A DNA stretch of 38,182 bases from Bacillota bacterium (GCA_030705825.1 JAUZPR010000016.1:1-38182); one strand, 5' to 3'; shown: positions 14,560 to 24,369, numbered from the stretch's first letter. Translations and numbers: made by a program. Notes: generated from the letters alone by a model not told the origin.

Positions 14560-16509
14560 TCATTTTATCAAATCACTGTAGACCCTTAGGATTTCGCCAA
14601 CACTCCAGGCTTGGGCAAAGCATCCTCTTGGATAGAAAGGCTGATTGCCGTCAAAGATTTCCGATATATTTCCCAGACATGCATCATAAATGTGTTCTTT
14701 AAGAGGTCCCAGCAGTTTTAAAGCCGTTTGTCTTGTTCGTTTATTGTAACCCCAGGTCCTCAGATATGCTGTTATAAACGGACCCATAAGCCACGGCCAG
14801 ACTGTCCCCTGATGGTATGAGCTGTCCCTGTTGTACTGGTTTCCAATATACTGCCCCCTGTACTCCTTGCTGTCAGCTGCAAGAGTTCTTAAGCCGTAGG
14901 GAGTCAGCAGCTTTTTCCATACCATATCTACAACGGCTTTAGCTTTTTCTCCCGTTATAGCCGGATAGGCCAGACTTACAGATAAAATTTGATTGGGACG
15001 CACTGCCGTATCTTTGTATTCACCATTTATTACATCATAAAGGCACTTGTAATCTTCATTCCAAAACTCAGCTGTAAAGGATTTGCCTGTTAATTCGGCC
15101 AATTCCTCATATTTTCTTCCGCCGCCACCTTTGACTTCATAAAGATAGCCCAGAATCCTAAGGGCATTATACCATAAGGCGTTTACTTCAACTGCTTTTC
15201 CTTGCCTCGGAGTAATTACCCAATCACCGACCTTTGCGTCCATCCAGGTCAGCTGAGTCTGCTCATTACCAGCTGTTATCAAGCCATCGGTATCCATTTT
15301 AATATTGTAAAGAGTCCCGTTAATAAAATGATTTACTATGTCTGTTAATACATCCAGAAGACTTCCTGTTAAATAATCCTTATCATCTGTGTAATCCAGA
15401 TAACTTTTAACTGCCTGGAAATACCACAAGGCGGCATCAACGCTGTTATAGGCAGGCTGTTGGCCTTCATCGGGAAATACGTTGGGGACAAGCCCGTTAC
15501 TTATATACCTTTTAAATGTATCCAGAATCTCTTTTGCATCCTTGAAACGTCCAGTAACCAGAGTGAGACCCGGAAAAGCTATCATAGTATCCCTGCCCCA
15601 GTCGGTGAACCAGGGGTAGCCTGCCAAAATAGTCTTGGCATCTGTGGATTTTCTGTATACAATAAAGTCATCTGCAGCTCTGGTAAGCTCACAGACAAAC
15701 TCATCGGAGGAATCAGTCAGGTTCAGCAAACGTTCTTCCTCTTCCCTTATCAATTTACATCCATCAAATACTTCTTCGCCCTTCTCAATTGTAGCCGCGA
15801 AGGTAATGTATTTTTCTTCCCCCGGCATTATTCCTGCTTCAAAATATCCCGGTATAAAATGATCTTCGGTCGAATCCAGTCCTCTTTCCCTCTCAATTGC
15901 ATAATCCATATTATAAAAGAAGCAGTCGTTTAAGCCCACAAAGCTGCCTTCACTGCAGGAAAGAGCAATTTTCGTCTCCAGTTCATAAGGAGTTACAATA
16001 ATTCTTTTACCATTCTCCTGGTATTTAAAATTCATATATTCTCTTTTAGAATTAAAATGATAGTCCCTGAAATTAAGAAGGGGTGTAAGCCTGAGTTTTA
16101 TACTGCTGTTCCCGTTAATTATATGATAGAGCACAATAATGGTATTTTTCCCATGCACCATACATATCTTTTTTTCAATAAATATGTCATCACATCTGAA
16201 ATAATAGCATGGAAGCGGGTTTCTGGAAAAATGGTCGAGGTATTGATACCCGTTCATTGTAAAATCAGGTGTTCTGAATGAACTTAAATTATATGTCATA
16301 TTATCTGCTTCTATAGTTTCATCAAGCTTTGAAACTATAAGGTGCCTTGCAACCGGCGGATTAAGCGAAGCTACCAACAAGCCGTGATACCTTCTTGTAT
16401 TTGCTCCTATTACAGTCGAAGATGCAAACCCGCCAATACCGTTTGTAATCAACCATTCCTTTTCTATTCCGCGCTCAAATGTACGCCAGTTCGTTCTGCT
16501 GAAATCCAT
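14560..16509 (-). CDS. Glycogen debranching enzyme (amylo-alpha-1,6-glucosidase, GH133-like)
   Basis: Expected to hydrolyse alpha-1,6 branch points of glycogen or limit dextrins in the cytosol. The N-terminal domain opens EWLITNGIGGFASSTVIGANTRRYHGLLVA, typical of the bacterial/archaeal GDE N-domain. The (alpha/alpha)6 catalytic domain contains WFTDWGRDTMIAFPGL near residue 303, PDEGQQPAYNSVDAALWYF, TWMDAKVGDW and YHQGTVWPWLMGPF. There is no signal peptide. Length is 649 residues. GGAGG precedes the ATG. It is inserted between yvcK and whiA, genes that are adjacent in B. subtilis, so glycogen turnover may be tied to this regulatory block. Confidence 0.93.
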   Translation of the reverse strand: MDFSRTNWRTFERGIEKEWLITNGIGGFASSTVIGANTRRYHGLLVASLNPPVARHLIVSKLDETIEADNMTYNLSSFRTPDFTMNGYQYLDHFSRNPLPCYYFRCDDIFIEKKICMVHGKNTIIVLYHIINGNSSIKLRLTPLLNFRDYHFNSKREYMNFKYQENGKRIIVTPYELETKIALSCSEGSFVGLNDCFFYNMDYAIERERGLDSTEDHFIPGYFEAGIMPGEEKYITFAATIEKGEEVFDGCKLIREEEERLLNLTDSSDEFVCELTRAADDFIVYRKSTDAKTILAGYPWFTDWGRDTMIAFPGLTLVTGRFKDAKEILDTFKRYISNGLVPNVFPDEGQQPAYNSVDAALWYFQAVKSYLDYTDDKDYLTGSLLDVLTDIVNHFINGTLYNIKMDTDGLITAGNEQTQLTWMDAKVGDWVITPRQGKAVEVNALWYNALRILGYLYEVKGGGGRKYEELAELTGKSFTAEFWNEDYKCLYDVINGEYKDTAVRPNQILSVSLAYPAITGEKAKAVVDMVWKKLLTPYGLRTLAADSKEYRGQYIGNQYNRDSSYHQGTVWPWLMGPFITAYLRTWGYNKRTRQTALKLLGPLKEHIYDACLGNISEIFDGNQPFYPRGCFAQAWSVGEILRVYSDLIK

Positions 16510-16524
16510 TAAAGCCTCCGCTGT

Positions 16525-17856
16525 CTATTCAATCAAGTATTTTTTCAATCTATCTTTTACATAATAATAGTCAATTATTCTCTTTTTATCTTTTGCAAGA
16601 ACATCTTCAGCTACCAGTTCAATGATAGCCTGCGCAAGTTTCATGGGGTTGTGCCTTACCAGGTTGTTTTTAATGCTTACAAAATCCCCTCCGATAATTT
16701 TAATACCGCTCTTATCAAGATTCTCCAGGTCTATTCTTACGGTTTCTGCAAATTCTTCCTTGTATCTTGATTTTAACTCGTCGGGTATATCAGCCGTATT
16801 AACCATGCAGTAATCTAAAATGCCCTTGTAGGAATGCTCCTCTATGGCATTGATATGATCTGAAACAGAATAGCCTTCTGTCTCCCCTGACTGAGTCATT
16901 ACATTGCAAACATATATTTTTATGGCATTGGATTTTGATATTGCATCACAAATACCTTTTACAAGCAGATTAGGTATTATACTTGTATATACACTACCTG
17001 GGCCAAGAATAATGGCGTCTGCTTCCATAATGGTATCTATCGCATCCTGAAGAGGACAGACAGCTTCCGGTTCCATATAGACTCTTTTGATTTTACCGGG
17101 ATGAATATCACCATGTTTTCCGATTTTTGATTCACCGTATATGACAAACCCGTCCTCCAGCTCAGCACACAGCTGTACATCCTCCAGAGTCACAGGAAGC
17201 ACCTTTCCTGTAACGGCAAGAACTGAACTCATTTTATGTACAGCTTCCTCAAAGCTCGAAGAAATGCCGTGCATAGCAGCAAGAAACAGGTTTCCAAAGC
17301 TCTGTCCCTTTAACATTCCATCTTCAAACCTGTATTGAAGAAGCTTTTCCATTGTCGGTTCTGTATCTGCCAGAGCCAGGACACAGTTCCTTATATCACC
17401 CGGCGGAAGCATACCCAGGTCCTGTCTGAGCATTCCCGAGCCGCCGCCGTCATCTGCCACCGTAACAACCGCTGTAATATTTGAGCTGAATTCCTTGAGA
17501 CCCCTGAGCATTGTAGATAATCCGGTACCTCCGCCTATTACAACTATCTTGGGTCCGTTTATGAGAATTCTTCGTTCATAAAGCAAATTGCTCAGTTTAT
17601 CAGAGTCAAGAGATATCTTGAACTTGCTGTTTGAAATTGCGTGAAACAATGTTTTTGTCAGATACTTTAACGATAGAAATATAAAAACACAGCCGGCTAA
17701 TATCAGCATTACAGACAATGTAGTCTTGAGCAGGCTGATATAAATTTCGGTCACAATAAAAGAAAGCCCAAAGCTTATGCATGCTATTCCGGCTATGCCC
17801 AAAAGAACCCATCGTTTAATTCTAATTCCCGGTCTGAACCAGTCAATCAACCTCAT
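16525..17856 (-). CDS. yvcK: YvcK / gluconeogenesis factor (CofD-like, UDP-sugar binding)
   Basis: YvcK-family proteins bind UDP-GlcNAc-type nucleotide sugars and link carbon status to cell-wall synthesis. The Rossmann-like core begins [19 protein letters not shown] near residue 104, followed by [24 protein letters not shown] and [17 protein letters not shown]. The N-terminus carries two transmembrane helices (residues about 17-36 and 43-62) absent from the B. subtilis protein, so this one should be membrane-anchored. Length is 443 residues. Its ATG overlaps the rapZ stop codon (ATGA), implying translational coupling. Confidence 0.95.
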   Translation of the reverse strand: MRLIDWFRPGIRIKRWVLLGIAGIACISFGLSFIVTEIYISLLKTTLSVMLILAGCVFIFLSLKYLTKTLFHAISNSKFKISLDSDKLSNLLYERRILINGPKIVVIGGGTGLSTMLRGLKEFSSNITAVVTVADDGGGSGMLRQDLGMLPPGDIRNCVLALADTEPTMEKLLQYRFEDGMLKGQSFGNLFLAAMHGISSSFEEAVHKMSSVLAVTGKVLPVTLEDVQLCAELEDGFVIYGESKIGKHGDIHPGKIKRVYMEPEAVCPLQDAIDTIMEADAIILGPGSVYTSIIPNLLVKGICDAISKSNAIKIYVCNVMTQSGETEGYSVSDHINAIEEHSYKGILDYCMVNTADIPDELKSRYKEEFAETVRIDLENLDKSGIKIIGGDFVSIKNNLVRHNPMKLAQAIIELVAEDVLAKDKKRIIDYYYVKDRLKKYLIE

Positions 17857-18728
17857 TTACCGGCACCTCTATTATCCTTGTCAATATCCCTATGTTCGAT
17901 AACAACCCTGTGGCTCTTTTCTACCAGAGACCTGTAAATTGAATCTGCAATAACCACAGATCTATGTTTCCCGCCGGTACACCCTATACCTATAACAAGA
18001 TGGGACTTACCCTCTTTCACGTAGTTAGGTATGAGAAATTCCAGCATCTCATCCAGTTTCTGAATAAACAAGCCTGTTTCAGGACACTTCATTACATATT
18101 CCTTTACTGCCTCGTGTTTACCGGTCAGTCTTTTCATAGAACTTATATAAAAAGGATTAGGAATAAAACGCACATCAAATACCAAATCACAGTCTGTAGG
18201 TATACCGTATTTAAAACCGAAGGAAATGACATTTATTACAAGACCTTCGGCATCCTTGCCTTCTACTACAATATTGAGTATTTCTTCCCTTAGCTGGCGT
18301 GGTGTCAATTCGGATGTATCAATGATATAGTTGGCCTTTTCCTTGATTTCCTGCAGTATATCCCTTTCCAGCTCTATACCCTTTACAATTCTCCCGTCGG
18401 GCGCCAGCGGGTGTGAACGCCTGCTTTCCTTGAACCTCTTTATTAGAACCTCATTTGATGCTTCAAGGAACATTATTTCATAGGAGAATCCCGCGTCTTT
18501 CAATGCAGATAATCCCGGAAAGAAATCATTAAGCAGAGATCCACCTCTTATATCAATAACCAAAGCAATCTTGTCCATCTTACCTTTGCTTTGAAAACAT
18601 ACCTCAGCAAACTTTGGGATAAGTGAAGGCGGAAGGTTATCAACACAGAAGAACCCTAAATCCTCCAAATATTTAGCTGTCTGGCTTTTACCCGCACCGG
18701 AAATACCTGTTACAACAATGAACCGCAT
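17853..18728 (-). CDS. rapZ: RapZ-family nucleotide-binding protein (YvcJ)
   Basis: RapZ/YvcJ is a P-loop protein. In E. coli it controls glucosamine-6-phosphate synthase through small RNAs; in Firmicutes its role is less defined. Walker A is [27 protein letters not shown] at the N-terminus, and the C-terminal domain contains [17 protein letters not shown]. The track ATG at 18740 overlaps the GGAGGT ribosome site; the ATG four codons in, at 18728, fits better and gives 291 residues. It is coupled to yvcK by a 4-base overlap. Upstream is a repeat block separating it from murB. Confidence 0.95.
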   Translation of the reverse strand: MRFIVVTGISGAGKSQTAKYLEDLGFFCVDNLPPSLIPKFAEVCFQSKGKMDKIALVIDIRGGSLLNDFFPGLSALKDAGFSYEIMFLEASNEVLIKRFKESRRSHPLAPDGRIVKGIELERDILQEIKEKANYIIDTSELTPRQLREEILNIVVEGKDAEGLVINVISFGFKYGIPTDCDLVFDVRFIPNPFYISSMKRLTGKHEAVKEYVMKCPETGLFIQKLDEMLEFLIPNYVKEGKSHLVIGIGCTGGKHRSVVIADSIYRSLVEKSHRVVIEHRDIDKDNRGAGK

Positions 18729-18775
18729 TTTAACCTCCATATGAACCGGAAATGTAGTATATATAAATCCTTTTA

Positions 18776-19005
18776 TAGTTGAGAGTTCACGGTTGGGAGT
18801 TTGGAGTTAAAACCAAAGTTTTTACATGGGAAAAAATTTTTGGCCTGAATCCTAAACCTTTAACCCAAATTCCATCAAATTACAAACTCACTCTATTTTG
18901 AACTCTATATTTTTGCACTTATCTTTAATCCACGTACCCTAAACTCCTAACTCTTAACCTTCTAACCCGAATTTCTCCTAACCCCGAACTCCTGACACCG
19001 AACTT
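18776..19005. repeat. Inverted array of the degenerate heptamer AGTTTGG / CCGAACT (copy 2)
   Basis: The left arm reads as AGTTGAG, AGTTCAC, GGTTGGG, AGTTTGG, AGTTAAA. The right arm carries CTAAACT, CCTAACT, CTTAACC, CCGAACT, CCTGACA, CCGAACT. It is the same family and polarity as 5550-5736, including the TGACACCGAACT end. It lies between the murB stop (7 bases away) and the rapZ ribosome site. No gene or conventional terminator is seen in this 284-base spacer. Confidence 0.85.
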
Positions 19006-19012
19006 AGTTTTC

Positions 19013-19927
19013 CTACTCTTCACCTACTATTTTAACCTCTGTCTGAAGCTCCACATTATATTTAGACTTTACTGTATCCTGTACATGTTTTATAAGGTTT
19101 ATTACATCCCTGGCTGTTGCTCCGCCCCTATTTACTATAAAGCCGCAGTGCTTTTCCGATACTTCAGCCCCGCCTATCCTGAAACCCCTTAATCCGCTGT
19201 CTTCTATCAGCTTCCCTGCAAAATAGCCTGTCGGTCTCTTGAAAACGCTGCCTGCACTTGGCAGCTCAATAGGCTGTTTGTCACACCTTTTTTTTGTAAG
19301 CTCCGCCATGGATGCTTTTATTTCTTGATAATTACCCTTTTTTAATTTTAACATACATTTAAGAATAATTCCGTCTTCAGATTGAATAAAACTGGTCCTA
19401 TATCCGAATTTATGCTGATCACCTTCCACAATCCTTATTTCGCCATTCATAGTCATATATTCGGTCTTGACAATTACATCCTTCATTTCTCCACCATAGG
19501 CACCTGCATTCATGGCAGCTGCACCGCCTAGAGTTCCCGGTATTCCCGAGGCAAACTCCAGCCCCGTCAATGAGTTTTCAAGTGCCCTGTTTGATAGCTT
19601 GGAAAGCAGTATCCCTGCCTGTGCCTCAATAACATCATCCCTGACCTGGCAGGAATTAAAATTATCAAAAAGCTTTATAACAACCCCTCTTATGCCTTTA
19701 TCCTTTACTACAAGGTTTGTTCCGTTCCCCATGACAAAAAAGGGTATACCGTTTTGGCTGCAAAATCTCAGCGTATCGGCAAGCTTCCCTATATCTGTCG
19801 GTTTAACCAAAATATCAGCGGGACCCCCAACTTTAAAGGATGTATGTAATGCCATCGGCTCATCTGTTCTAACACTTTCAATTCCTGAAATTTGTGCCAG
19901 CATTGAAGCAGTTTTAGTTTTATCCAA
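19013..19927 (-). CDS. murB: UDP-N-acetylenolpyruvoylglucosamine reductase
   Basis: MurB reduces UDP-GlcNAc-enolpyruvate to UDP-MurNAc with NADPH and FAD, the second committed step of peptidoglycan synthesis. FAD-binding segments are [19 protein letters not shown] and [26 protein letters not shown]. The proton-donating serine is in [11 protein letters not shown], and the C-terminal Glu is in QTEVKIVGE. The track start at 19969 has no ribosome site. TTG at 19927 follows AGGGAG by 8 bases and gives 304 residues, matching Bacillus MurB. It is downstream of the PHP gene. Confidence 0.96.
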   Translation of the reverse strand: MDKTKTASMLAQISGIESVRTDEPMALHTSFKVGGPADILVKPTDIGKLADTLRFCSQNGIPFFVMGNGTNLVVKDKGIRGVVIKLFDNFNSCQVRDDVIEAQAGILLSKLSNRALENSLTGLEFASGIPGTLGGAAAMNAGAYGGEMKDVIVKTEYMTMNGEIRIVEGDQHKFGYRTSFIQSEDGIILKCMLKLKKGNYQEIKASMAELTKKRCDKQPIELPSAGSVFKRPTGYFAGKLIEDSGLRGFRIGGAEVSEKHCGFIVNRGGATARDVINLIKHVQDTVKSKYNVELQTEVKIVGEE

Positions 19928-20024
19928 AAAATTCACTCCCTGTGATGTATGCCGGATTATACGTAACATCAGTTATCTTAATACCATAGTATTCCGTTCA
20001 GCCTATCCCTGACATAGTATCAGG

Positions 20025-20741
20025 TTATTTCAGCCTGTCTTTCCTTAACTTGAGATACTGCCCGAATCTTTCGACAGAAGTATTCAGTATCAATTCCTCA
20101 GGCATACCGCACTCCTCAAATAGTGCTTTTATCTTGTCAAATTTACCTATATCAAAACTAATATGGGCGTCGCTGCCGCATACTACCTTTACTCCGTACT
20201 GCTTGCATTTCATTACGAATTCGCGGCAGTTGTCTTCACTTCCCCTTCTGACAACAAAGGAATGATTATTTATTTCAATAGCCTTCCCAGCCTCTTTTGC
20301 GGTTTTGACCACCTTTTCAATATCAACCTGGAACTGTGGATTCCCAGGGTGTCCTACCGTATCCACCAACGGATTTTTCAATGCATTTACTATGGCATTG
20401 GTATGCTCCTCAACTGTTGAAGGCATTATGCATATATCGTGCAAACTGGCTATAACAAAATCCAACCTTTTAAGGTATTTGTCCTCAAGGTCGAGATTTC
20501 CCTCATAATCGATTATATTAGCCTCTATTCCTTTAACTATAGCCGTTCCGTATAACACCGGAGGTATAACCCTCATGTTTGTAAAATGAAAGGGTGGAAT
20601 ATTGTGAAGTGCAGGCCCGTGGTCAGTAAGAGCAATCATTTCTATCCCATTTAACGGGGCCTCCCTGGCCATTTCCTGTACCGTACTGTAAGCATGTCCA
20701 CTGGATATGGTATGGGTATGGCTGTCAACTACGATTTTCAA
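20025..20741 (-). CDS. PHP-domain phosphatase/phosphoesterase, YcdX-like
   Basis: A metal-dependent PHP-fold hydrolase of the YcdX group; the physiological substrate is unknown. Metal-binding residues are visible in DSHTHTISSGHAYST (residues 6-20), ALTDHGPALH near 38, GIEANIIDYEG, ASLHD near 99, GHPGNP near 130, IEINNHSF and GSDAHISFDIGKF near 194. Length is 238 residues. The start is TTG at 20741, placed 7 bases after a perfect AGGAGG. It sits 12 bases after the hprK stop and is cotranscribed with hprK and probably murB. Confidence 0.9.
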   Translation of the reverse strand: MKIVVDSHTHTISSGHAYSTVQEMAREAPLNGIEMIALTDHGPALHNIPPFHFTNMRVIPPVLYGTAIVKGIEANIIDYEGNLDLEDKYLKRLDFVIASLHDICIMPSTVEEHTNAIVNALKNPLVDTVGHPGNPQFQVDIEKVVKTAKEAGKAIEINNHSFVVRRGSEDNCREFVMKCKQYGVKVVCGSDAHISFDIGKFDKIKALFEECGMPEELILNTSVERFGQYLKLRKDRLK

Positions 20742-20753
20742 TTCTGATCCTCC

Positions 20754-21689
20754 TTACTCCGAATCCTTATTTATTTCCTTCATTATTCTTTGTTCAAATA
20801 CTTTAGCAGCGTTGTATCCCATTTTTTTCTGCCTGTTATTCATTGCGGCAACTTCAACAATGATGGCAAGATTACGCCCCGGTCTTACTGGTATGTTCAG
20901 GGAAGGAACATTGATTCCCAGTATATCGGTGCATTCATCTACAAGGCCCAATCTATCGTAATTTTTCTTTTCGTCCCATAATTCCAGATGTATGACAAGA
21001 TTTATGTTTTCCATCATCTTTACAGCCCCAACTCCGTAAAGATTCTTAACATCCAGTATTCCAATTCCTCTTATTTCAATAAAATGTCTGATTATATCGG
21101 GTGCCGTACCAACCAGTGTTTGATCCGATACCTTTCTTACCTCAACAAGGTCATCTGCAACAAGTCTGTGTCCCCTACGGACAAGCTCCAATGCCGTTTC
21201 ACTTTTACCTACTCCGCTTTCTCCCAAAATCAGTATTCCTTCGCCGTATACCTCTACAAGAACGCCGTGACGGGTAACCCTGGGAGCAAGCTGCAGATTC
21301 AGGTACCTTATAAGTCCGCTTAAAAACCGGGAGGTCACATCATCTGTTTTTAAGATAGGTATTTCATACTTACGTGAAACCTCCAGCATTTCCGGAAATA
21401 CCTCAAGCCCTCTGGCTACAACCGCGCATGGGAAGCCTTCTTTAAAAAAGGCATCTATCCTTTCATATCTTTCTTCTGAAGAAAGACCTTCCAGGTATGT
21501 AGTTTCAACTTTTCCTATGATCTGTATCCTGTCGGTACCGAAATACTCCATATATCCGGCAAGCTGCAATCCGGGCCTGTTAACATCGGCAGTAGTTACA
21601 ATAATATCGTCAATTTTGCTGCAATTACTGATATCTATAAGCTGAAACTCATTCATTACCTCCCGCAATGTAACACTGAACATTGTCAT
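20754..21689 (-). CDS. hprK: HPr kinase/phosphorylase
   Basis: HprK phosphorylates HPr on Ser46 at high fructose-1,6-bisphosphate and reverses this at high phosphate, controlling carbon catabolite repression. The P-loop GESGVGKS is at residues 156-163. The conserved His of the active site is in VTRHGVLVEVYG (about 141). The HprK signature EIRGIGILDVKNLYGVGAV is near 208. Length is 311 residues, normal. GGGGGG precedes the ATG by 7 bases. It is first in the block that ends with its substrate HPr. Confidence 0.97.
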   Translation of the reverse strand: MTMFSVTLREVMNEFQLIDISNCSKIDDIIVTTADVNRPGLQLAGYMEYFGTDRIQIIGKVETTYLEGLSSEERYERIDAFFKEGFPCAVVARGLEVFPEMLEVSRKYEIPILKTDDVTSRFLSGLIRYLNLQLAPRVTRHGVLVEVYGEGILILGESGVGKSETALELVRRGHRLVADDLVEVRKVSDQTLVGTAPDIIRHFIEIRGIGILDVKNLYGVGAVKMMENINLVIHLELWDEKKNYDRLGLVDECTDILGINVPSLNIPVRPGRNLAIIVEVAAMNNRQKKMGYNAAKVFEQRIMKEINKDSE

Positions 21690-21710
21690 TGATAATCCCC
21701 CCAGGTATTA

Positions 21711-21716
21711 ATTATA
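21711..21716 (-). promoter_or_regulatory. Candidate -10 box for hprK
   Basis: TATAAT on the minus strand 22 bases before the hprK ATG, downstream of the hyd-operon terminator. No convincing -35 hexamer is seen 17 bases upstream, so confidence is limited. Confidence 0.4.
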
Positions 21717-21756
21717 TCCAAAAAAGTGCCTGAAAAGCCCTTATTTTTACAAGGAT

Positions 21757-21802
21757 AAAATAAAAACAGTTATATAACTTTATTATATTATAATAACTGT
21801 TT
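21757..21802 (-). terminator. Terminator of the hyd-aspA operon
   Basis: Minus strand: AAACAGTTAT / ATAACTGTTT, a 10-bp stem around an AT-rich loop that can pair further, followed by TTATTTTA. It is about 20 bases after the aspA stop codon. Confidence 0.75.
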
Positions 21803-21824
21803 CAAATCAAAGTTTAATGGGGCA

Positions 21825-23159
21825 TCATTCATTAGTATTTTTATCAGCCTTGTTTAGAATCTCTTTAGCCTTTCCTAAGTCCCCTTCTGATTCCTCTATG
21901 ATCCTGCTTACCGCGTCATACCCCAAATACGGTGTATACGCCGTAGCAAAGGCATATGAATTTTCCAGCAGTTCGCTGCACCTTTCCTTGTTGGGTTTGA
22001 TAAGCTCTATACATTTTCTTCGGAATATCTCAGCAGCATTTGTCAATAGTTCCAGGCTCTCAAGAATGGCTTCTGCAATCAGCGGCAGGAATGCATTAAG
22101 TTCAAATTCACCGTGTGAGGCTGCCATTGATATTGCATAATCATTGGCCGATACCTTCATCGAGACCTGCATAACCATTTCAGGTATTACGGGATTGACC
22201 TTCCCCGGCATAATAGTACTGCCCATTTGAAGCGGCGGAAGTGTAATTTCAGCCAGGCCTCCCTTAGGTCCTGAATTCATCAGACGCAAATCATTTGAAA
22301 TTTTCATAAGGTTTACCGAAAGTGCTTTTAACAGCCCGGATACTTCGACAAACACATCATTATTCTGAGTAATATCCATTGGATATTCGGCTGCGGCAAG
22401 CCCTATATCGGTTAATTCCCTAAGCTCCTCAATCACCTTGAAACGGTATTTTCGTTCGGCATTGTTCCCGGCACCCACTGCAGTTCCTCCAATGTTTACC
22501 TGCCTGAGCCTTTCTTCAACCTTGTATAATCTCCACCTGTCTCTGGCAATGGCCTGGGCATAGGAGCCGAATTCCTGTCCCAGTGTGATGGGTATGGCAT
22601 CCATAAGCTCGGTCCTGCCAAGCTTCGGAATGTTTTCGAATTCGTTCTCCTTTAACTGAAGCGCCTGCTGCAATTTGGCACAACAGTCGCTTAATTTTCT
22701 AAGCATCCTTATTGCAGCAATACGAAGTGCCGTAGGATATACGTCATTAGTGGATTGCCCACGGTTTACATCATCAAGAGGATGTATTATATCATATCTG
22801 CCGTATTCAAAACCAAGACTTTTAAGTGAAAGGTTTGCAATAACTTCGTTGACATTCATATTTGCAGAAGTTCCGGCACCGCCCTGAAGGGCATCGGTAA
22901 CAAAAGCGTCATCAGCCTTTCCTTCCAGTATAAAATCGCAGGCGTCTGAAATTGCTGAGTAGAAGTTTTCCTTGCCGATACCAAGCTTCTTATATGTCAG
23001 GGCCGCTGCCTTTTTTACTGTTACAATGGCATAAATGAGCTGCATATTGGTCTTTTTATATTTAAGTGCAAAGTTGCTGACTGCTCTGGTTGTTTGTATA
23101 CCGTACAATTTATCATTTTCAAGCTCTAATTCGCCGATTTTATCTTTTTCCATACGCAT
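21825..23159 (-). CDS. aspA: Aspartate ammonia-lyase-type enzyme in the hyd maturation operon
   Basis: A fumarase/aspartase superfamily member, expected to convert L-aspartate to fumarate and ammonia. The superfamily signature GSTIMPGKVNPVIPE is near residue 310, and GTSANMNVNEVIANLSL and GQSTNDVYPTALRIA are also present. Length is 444 residues from the ATG at 23159, which follows GAGGAA; the track TTG at 23174 overlaps hydF. The gap to hydF is only 4 bases, so it is firmly part of the hydrogenase maturation operon. An ammonia-releasing enzyme here could supply the amine nitrogen of the H-cluster azadithiolate bridge; that role is inference. Substrate assignment within the superfamily is likely but not certain. 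Confidence 0.9.
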   Translation of the reverse strand: MRMEKDKIGELELENDKLYGIQTTRAVSNFALKYKKTNMQLIYAIVTVKKAAALTYKKLGIGKENFYSAISDACDFILEGKADDAFVTDALQGGAGTSANMNVNEVIANLSLKSLGFEYGRYDIIHPLDDVNRGQSTNDVYPTALRIAAIRMLRKLSDCCAKLQQALQLKENEFENIPKLGRTELMDAIPITLGQEFGSYAQAIARDRWRLYKVEERLRQVNIGGTAVGAGNNAERKYRFKVIEELRELTDIGLAAAEYPMDITQNNDVFVEVSGLLKALSVNLMKISNDLRLMNSGPKGGLAEITLPPLQMGSTIMPGKVNPVIPEMVMQVSMKVSANDYAISMAASHGEFELNAFLPLIAEAILESLELLTNAAEIFRRKCIELIKPNKERCSELLENSYAFATAYTPYLGYDAVSRIIEESEGDLGKAKEILNKADKNTNE

Positions 23160-23163
23160 AGGC

Positions 23164-24369
23164 TTATTCCTCAACTTCCGCCAGAATGTGCGGGAACATG
23201 GCTATACTACGCTTCAGTATTCCCTGCATATAAGCTATAAGGATACCATAATTGGTCATGGGTACCTGCTGATCTATGGCACATTTCTGCCGGTATTTTA
23301 TTTCTCTTTCATTAAGCATGCAGCCTCCACAGTGGACAATCATCCGATATCCGGACAGGTCATCGGGAAATTCCGTACCTGAAGTGAACTTAAAATTTAT
23401 CTGTTTACCGGTATAGTTTTTAATCCAGCGCGGCAGTTTTACCGTGCCGATATCGTCGCATTGCCTGTGATGCGTACAGCCTTCCGAAATAAGGACAGTG
23501 TCGCCATCCTTAAGGGATTCCAACACTTTTGCCCCCTTTACGGCTGTTTCAAGATTGCCTTTATATCTAGCAAAAAGTATAGAAAAGGAGGTCAGATAGA
23601 TATCATTCGGTGTATCTGCCGATACCTTTGCAAATACCTGGCTGTCGGTAATTACAAGCCTAGGCTTTTTACCAAGGTTCTCAAGCGTTTCCCTAAGCTC
23701 AAATTCCTTAACTACAATGGCGGTGGCATCAGCCTCAAGTATGTCACGTATGGTCTGCTGCTGGGGCAGGATCAAACGTCCTTTCGGAGCTGCCTTGTCA
23801 ATAGGTGTGACAAGTACGACAAAATCAGACGGACTAATAAGATCACCCACAATTTTCAACTTGGGTTCCTCAGTAACAGCCAAAGCCGCAATTTTCTCCT
23901 TAAGTGCTTCAATGTTATAGCCTGTAGCTGCACTTACATATATTTCATTTTTGTTTTCTGCCTGTTTATTTCCTATTAAATCGGATTTATTACAGGCAAT
24001 AATATAATTTATTTTCTTAGATTCAAAAAGTGCAAGGAGTTCTTCATCCTCTTTGGCTTTTCCGCATTGTGAATCAACCACCAATACTGCAACATCGGTT
24101 TTATTAAGTACCTGCCGTGTTTTTCTTACCCGAAGCTCACCCAGGGAGCCAATATCATCTATCCCCGGAGTATCAATAATCATTACAGGACCCAGGGGAA
24201 GCAGTTCCATAGCCTTGTATACGGGATCGGTAGTGGTACCCGATACATCGGATACTACAGCCAGATCCTGCCCTGTAACAGCATTAACTATACTCGATTT
24301 GCCTGCATTTCTCCTTCCGAAAAATCCAATATGTATCCGGTTGGATGACGGTGTATCATTTAATCCCAT
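23164..24369 (-). CDS. hydF: [FeFe]-hydrogenase H-cluster maturation GTPase HydF
   Basis: HydF is the scaffold on which the diiron subcluster is assembled and from which it is passed to apo-hydrogenase. The GTPase domain has GRRNAGKSSIVNAV (G1), DTPGID (G3) and CNKSD (G4). The C-terminal cluster-binding domain has EGCTHHRQCDD and HCGGCMLNEREI, the conserved CxH and HCxxC ligands. The ATG at 24369 lies 8 bases after AGGAAGG; the track GTG three codons earlier is inside that site. Length is 401 residues, normal. The structural hydrogenase itself is not in the window. Confidence 0.97.
   Translation of the reverse strand: MGLNDTPSSNRIHIGFFGRRNAGKSSIVNAVTGQDLAVVSDVSGTTTDPVYKAMELLPLGPVMIIDTPGIDDIGSLGELRVRKTRQVLNKTDVAVLVVDSQCGKAKEDEELLALFESKKINYIIACNKSDLIGNKQAENKNEIYVSAATGYNIEALKEKIAALAVTEEPKLKIVGDLISPSDFVVLVTPIDKAAPKGRLILPQQQTIRDILEADATAIVVKEFELRETLENLGKKPRLVITDSQVFAKVSADTPNDIYLTSFSILFARYKGNLETAVKGAKVLESLKDGDTVLISEGCTHHRQCDDIGTVKLPRWIKNYTGKQINFKFTSGTEFPDDLSGYRMIVHCGGCMLNEREIKYRQKCAIDQQVPMTNYGILIAYMQGILKRSIAMFPHILAEVEE

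Noticed and set aside
19512-20012. 166-residue plus-strand ORF
   Set aside because: Antisense shadow of murB with no recognisable domain or ribosome site.
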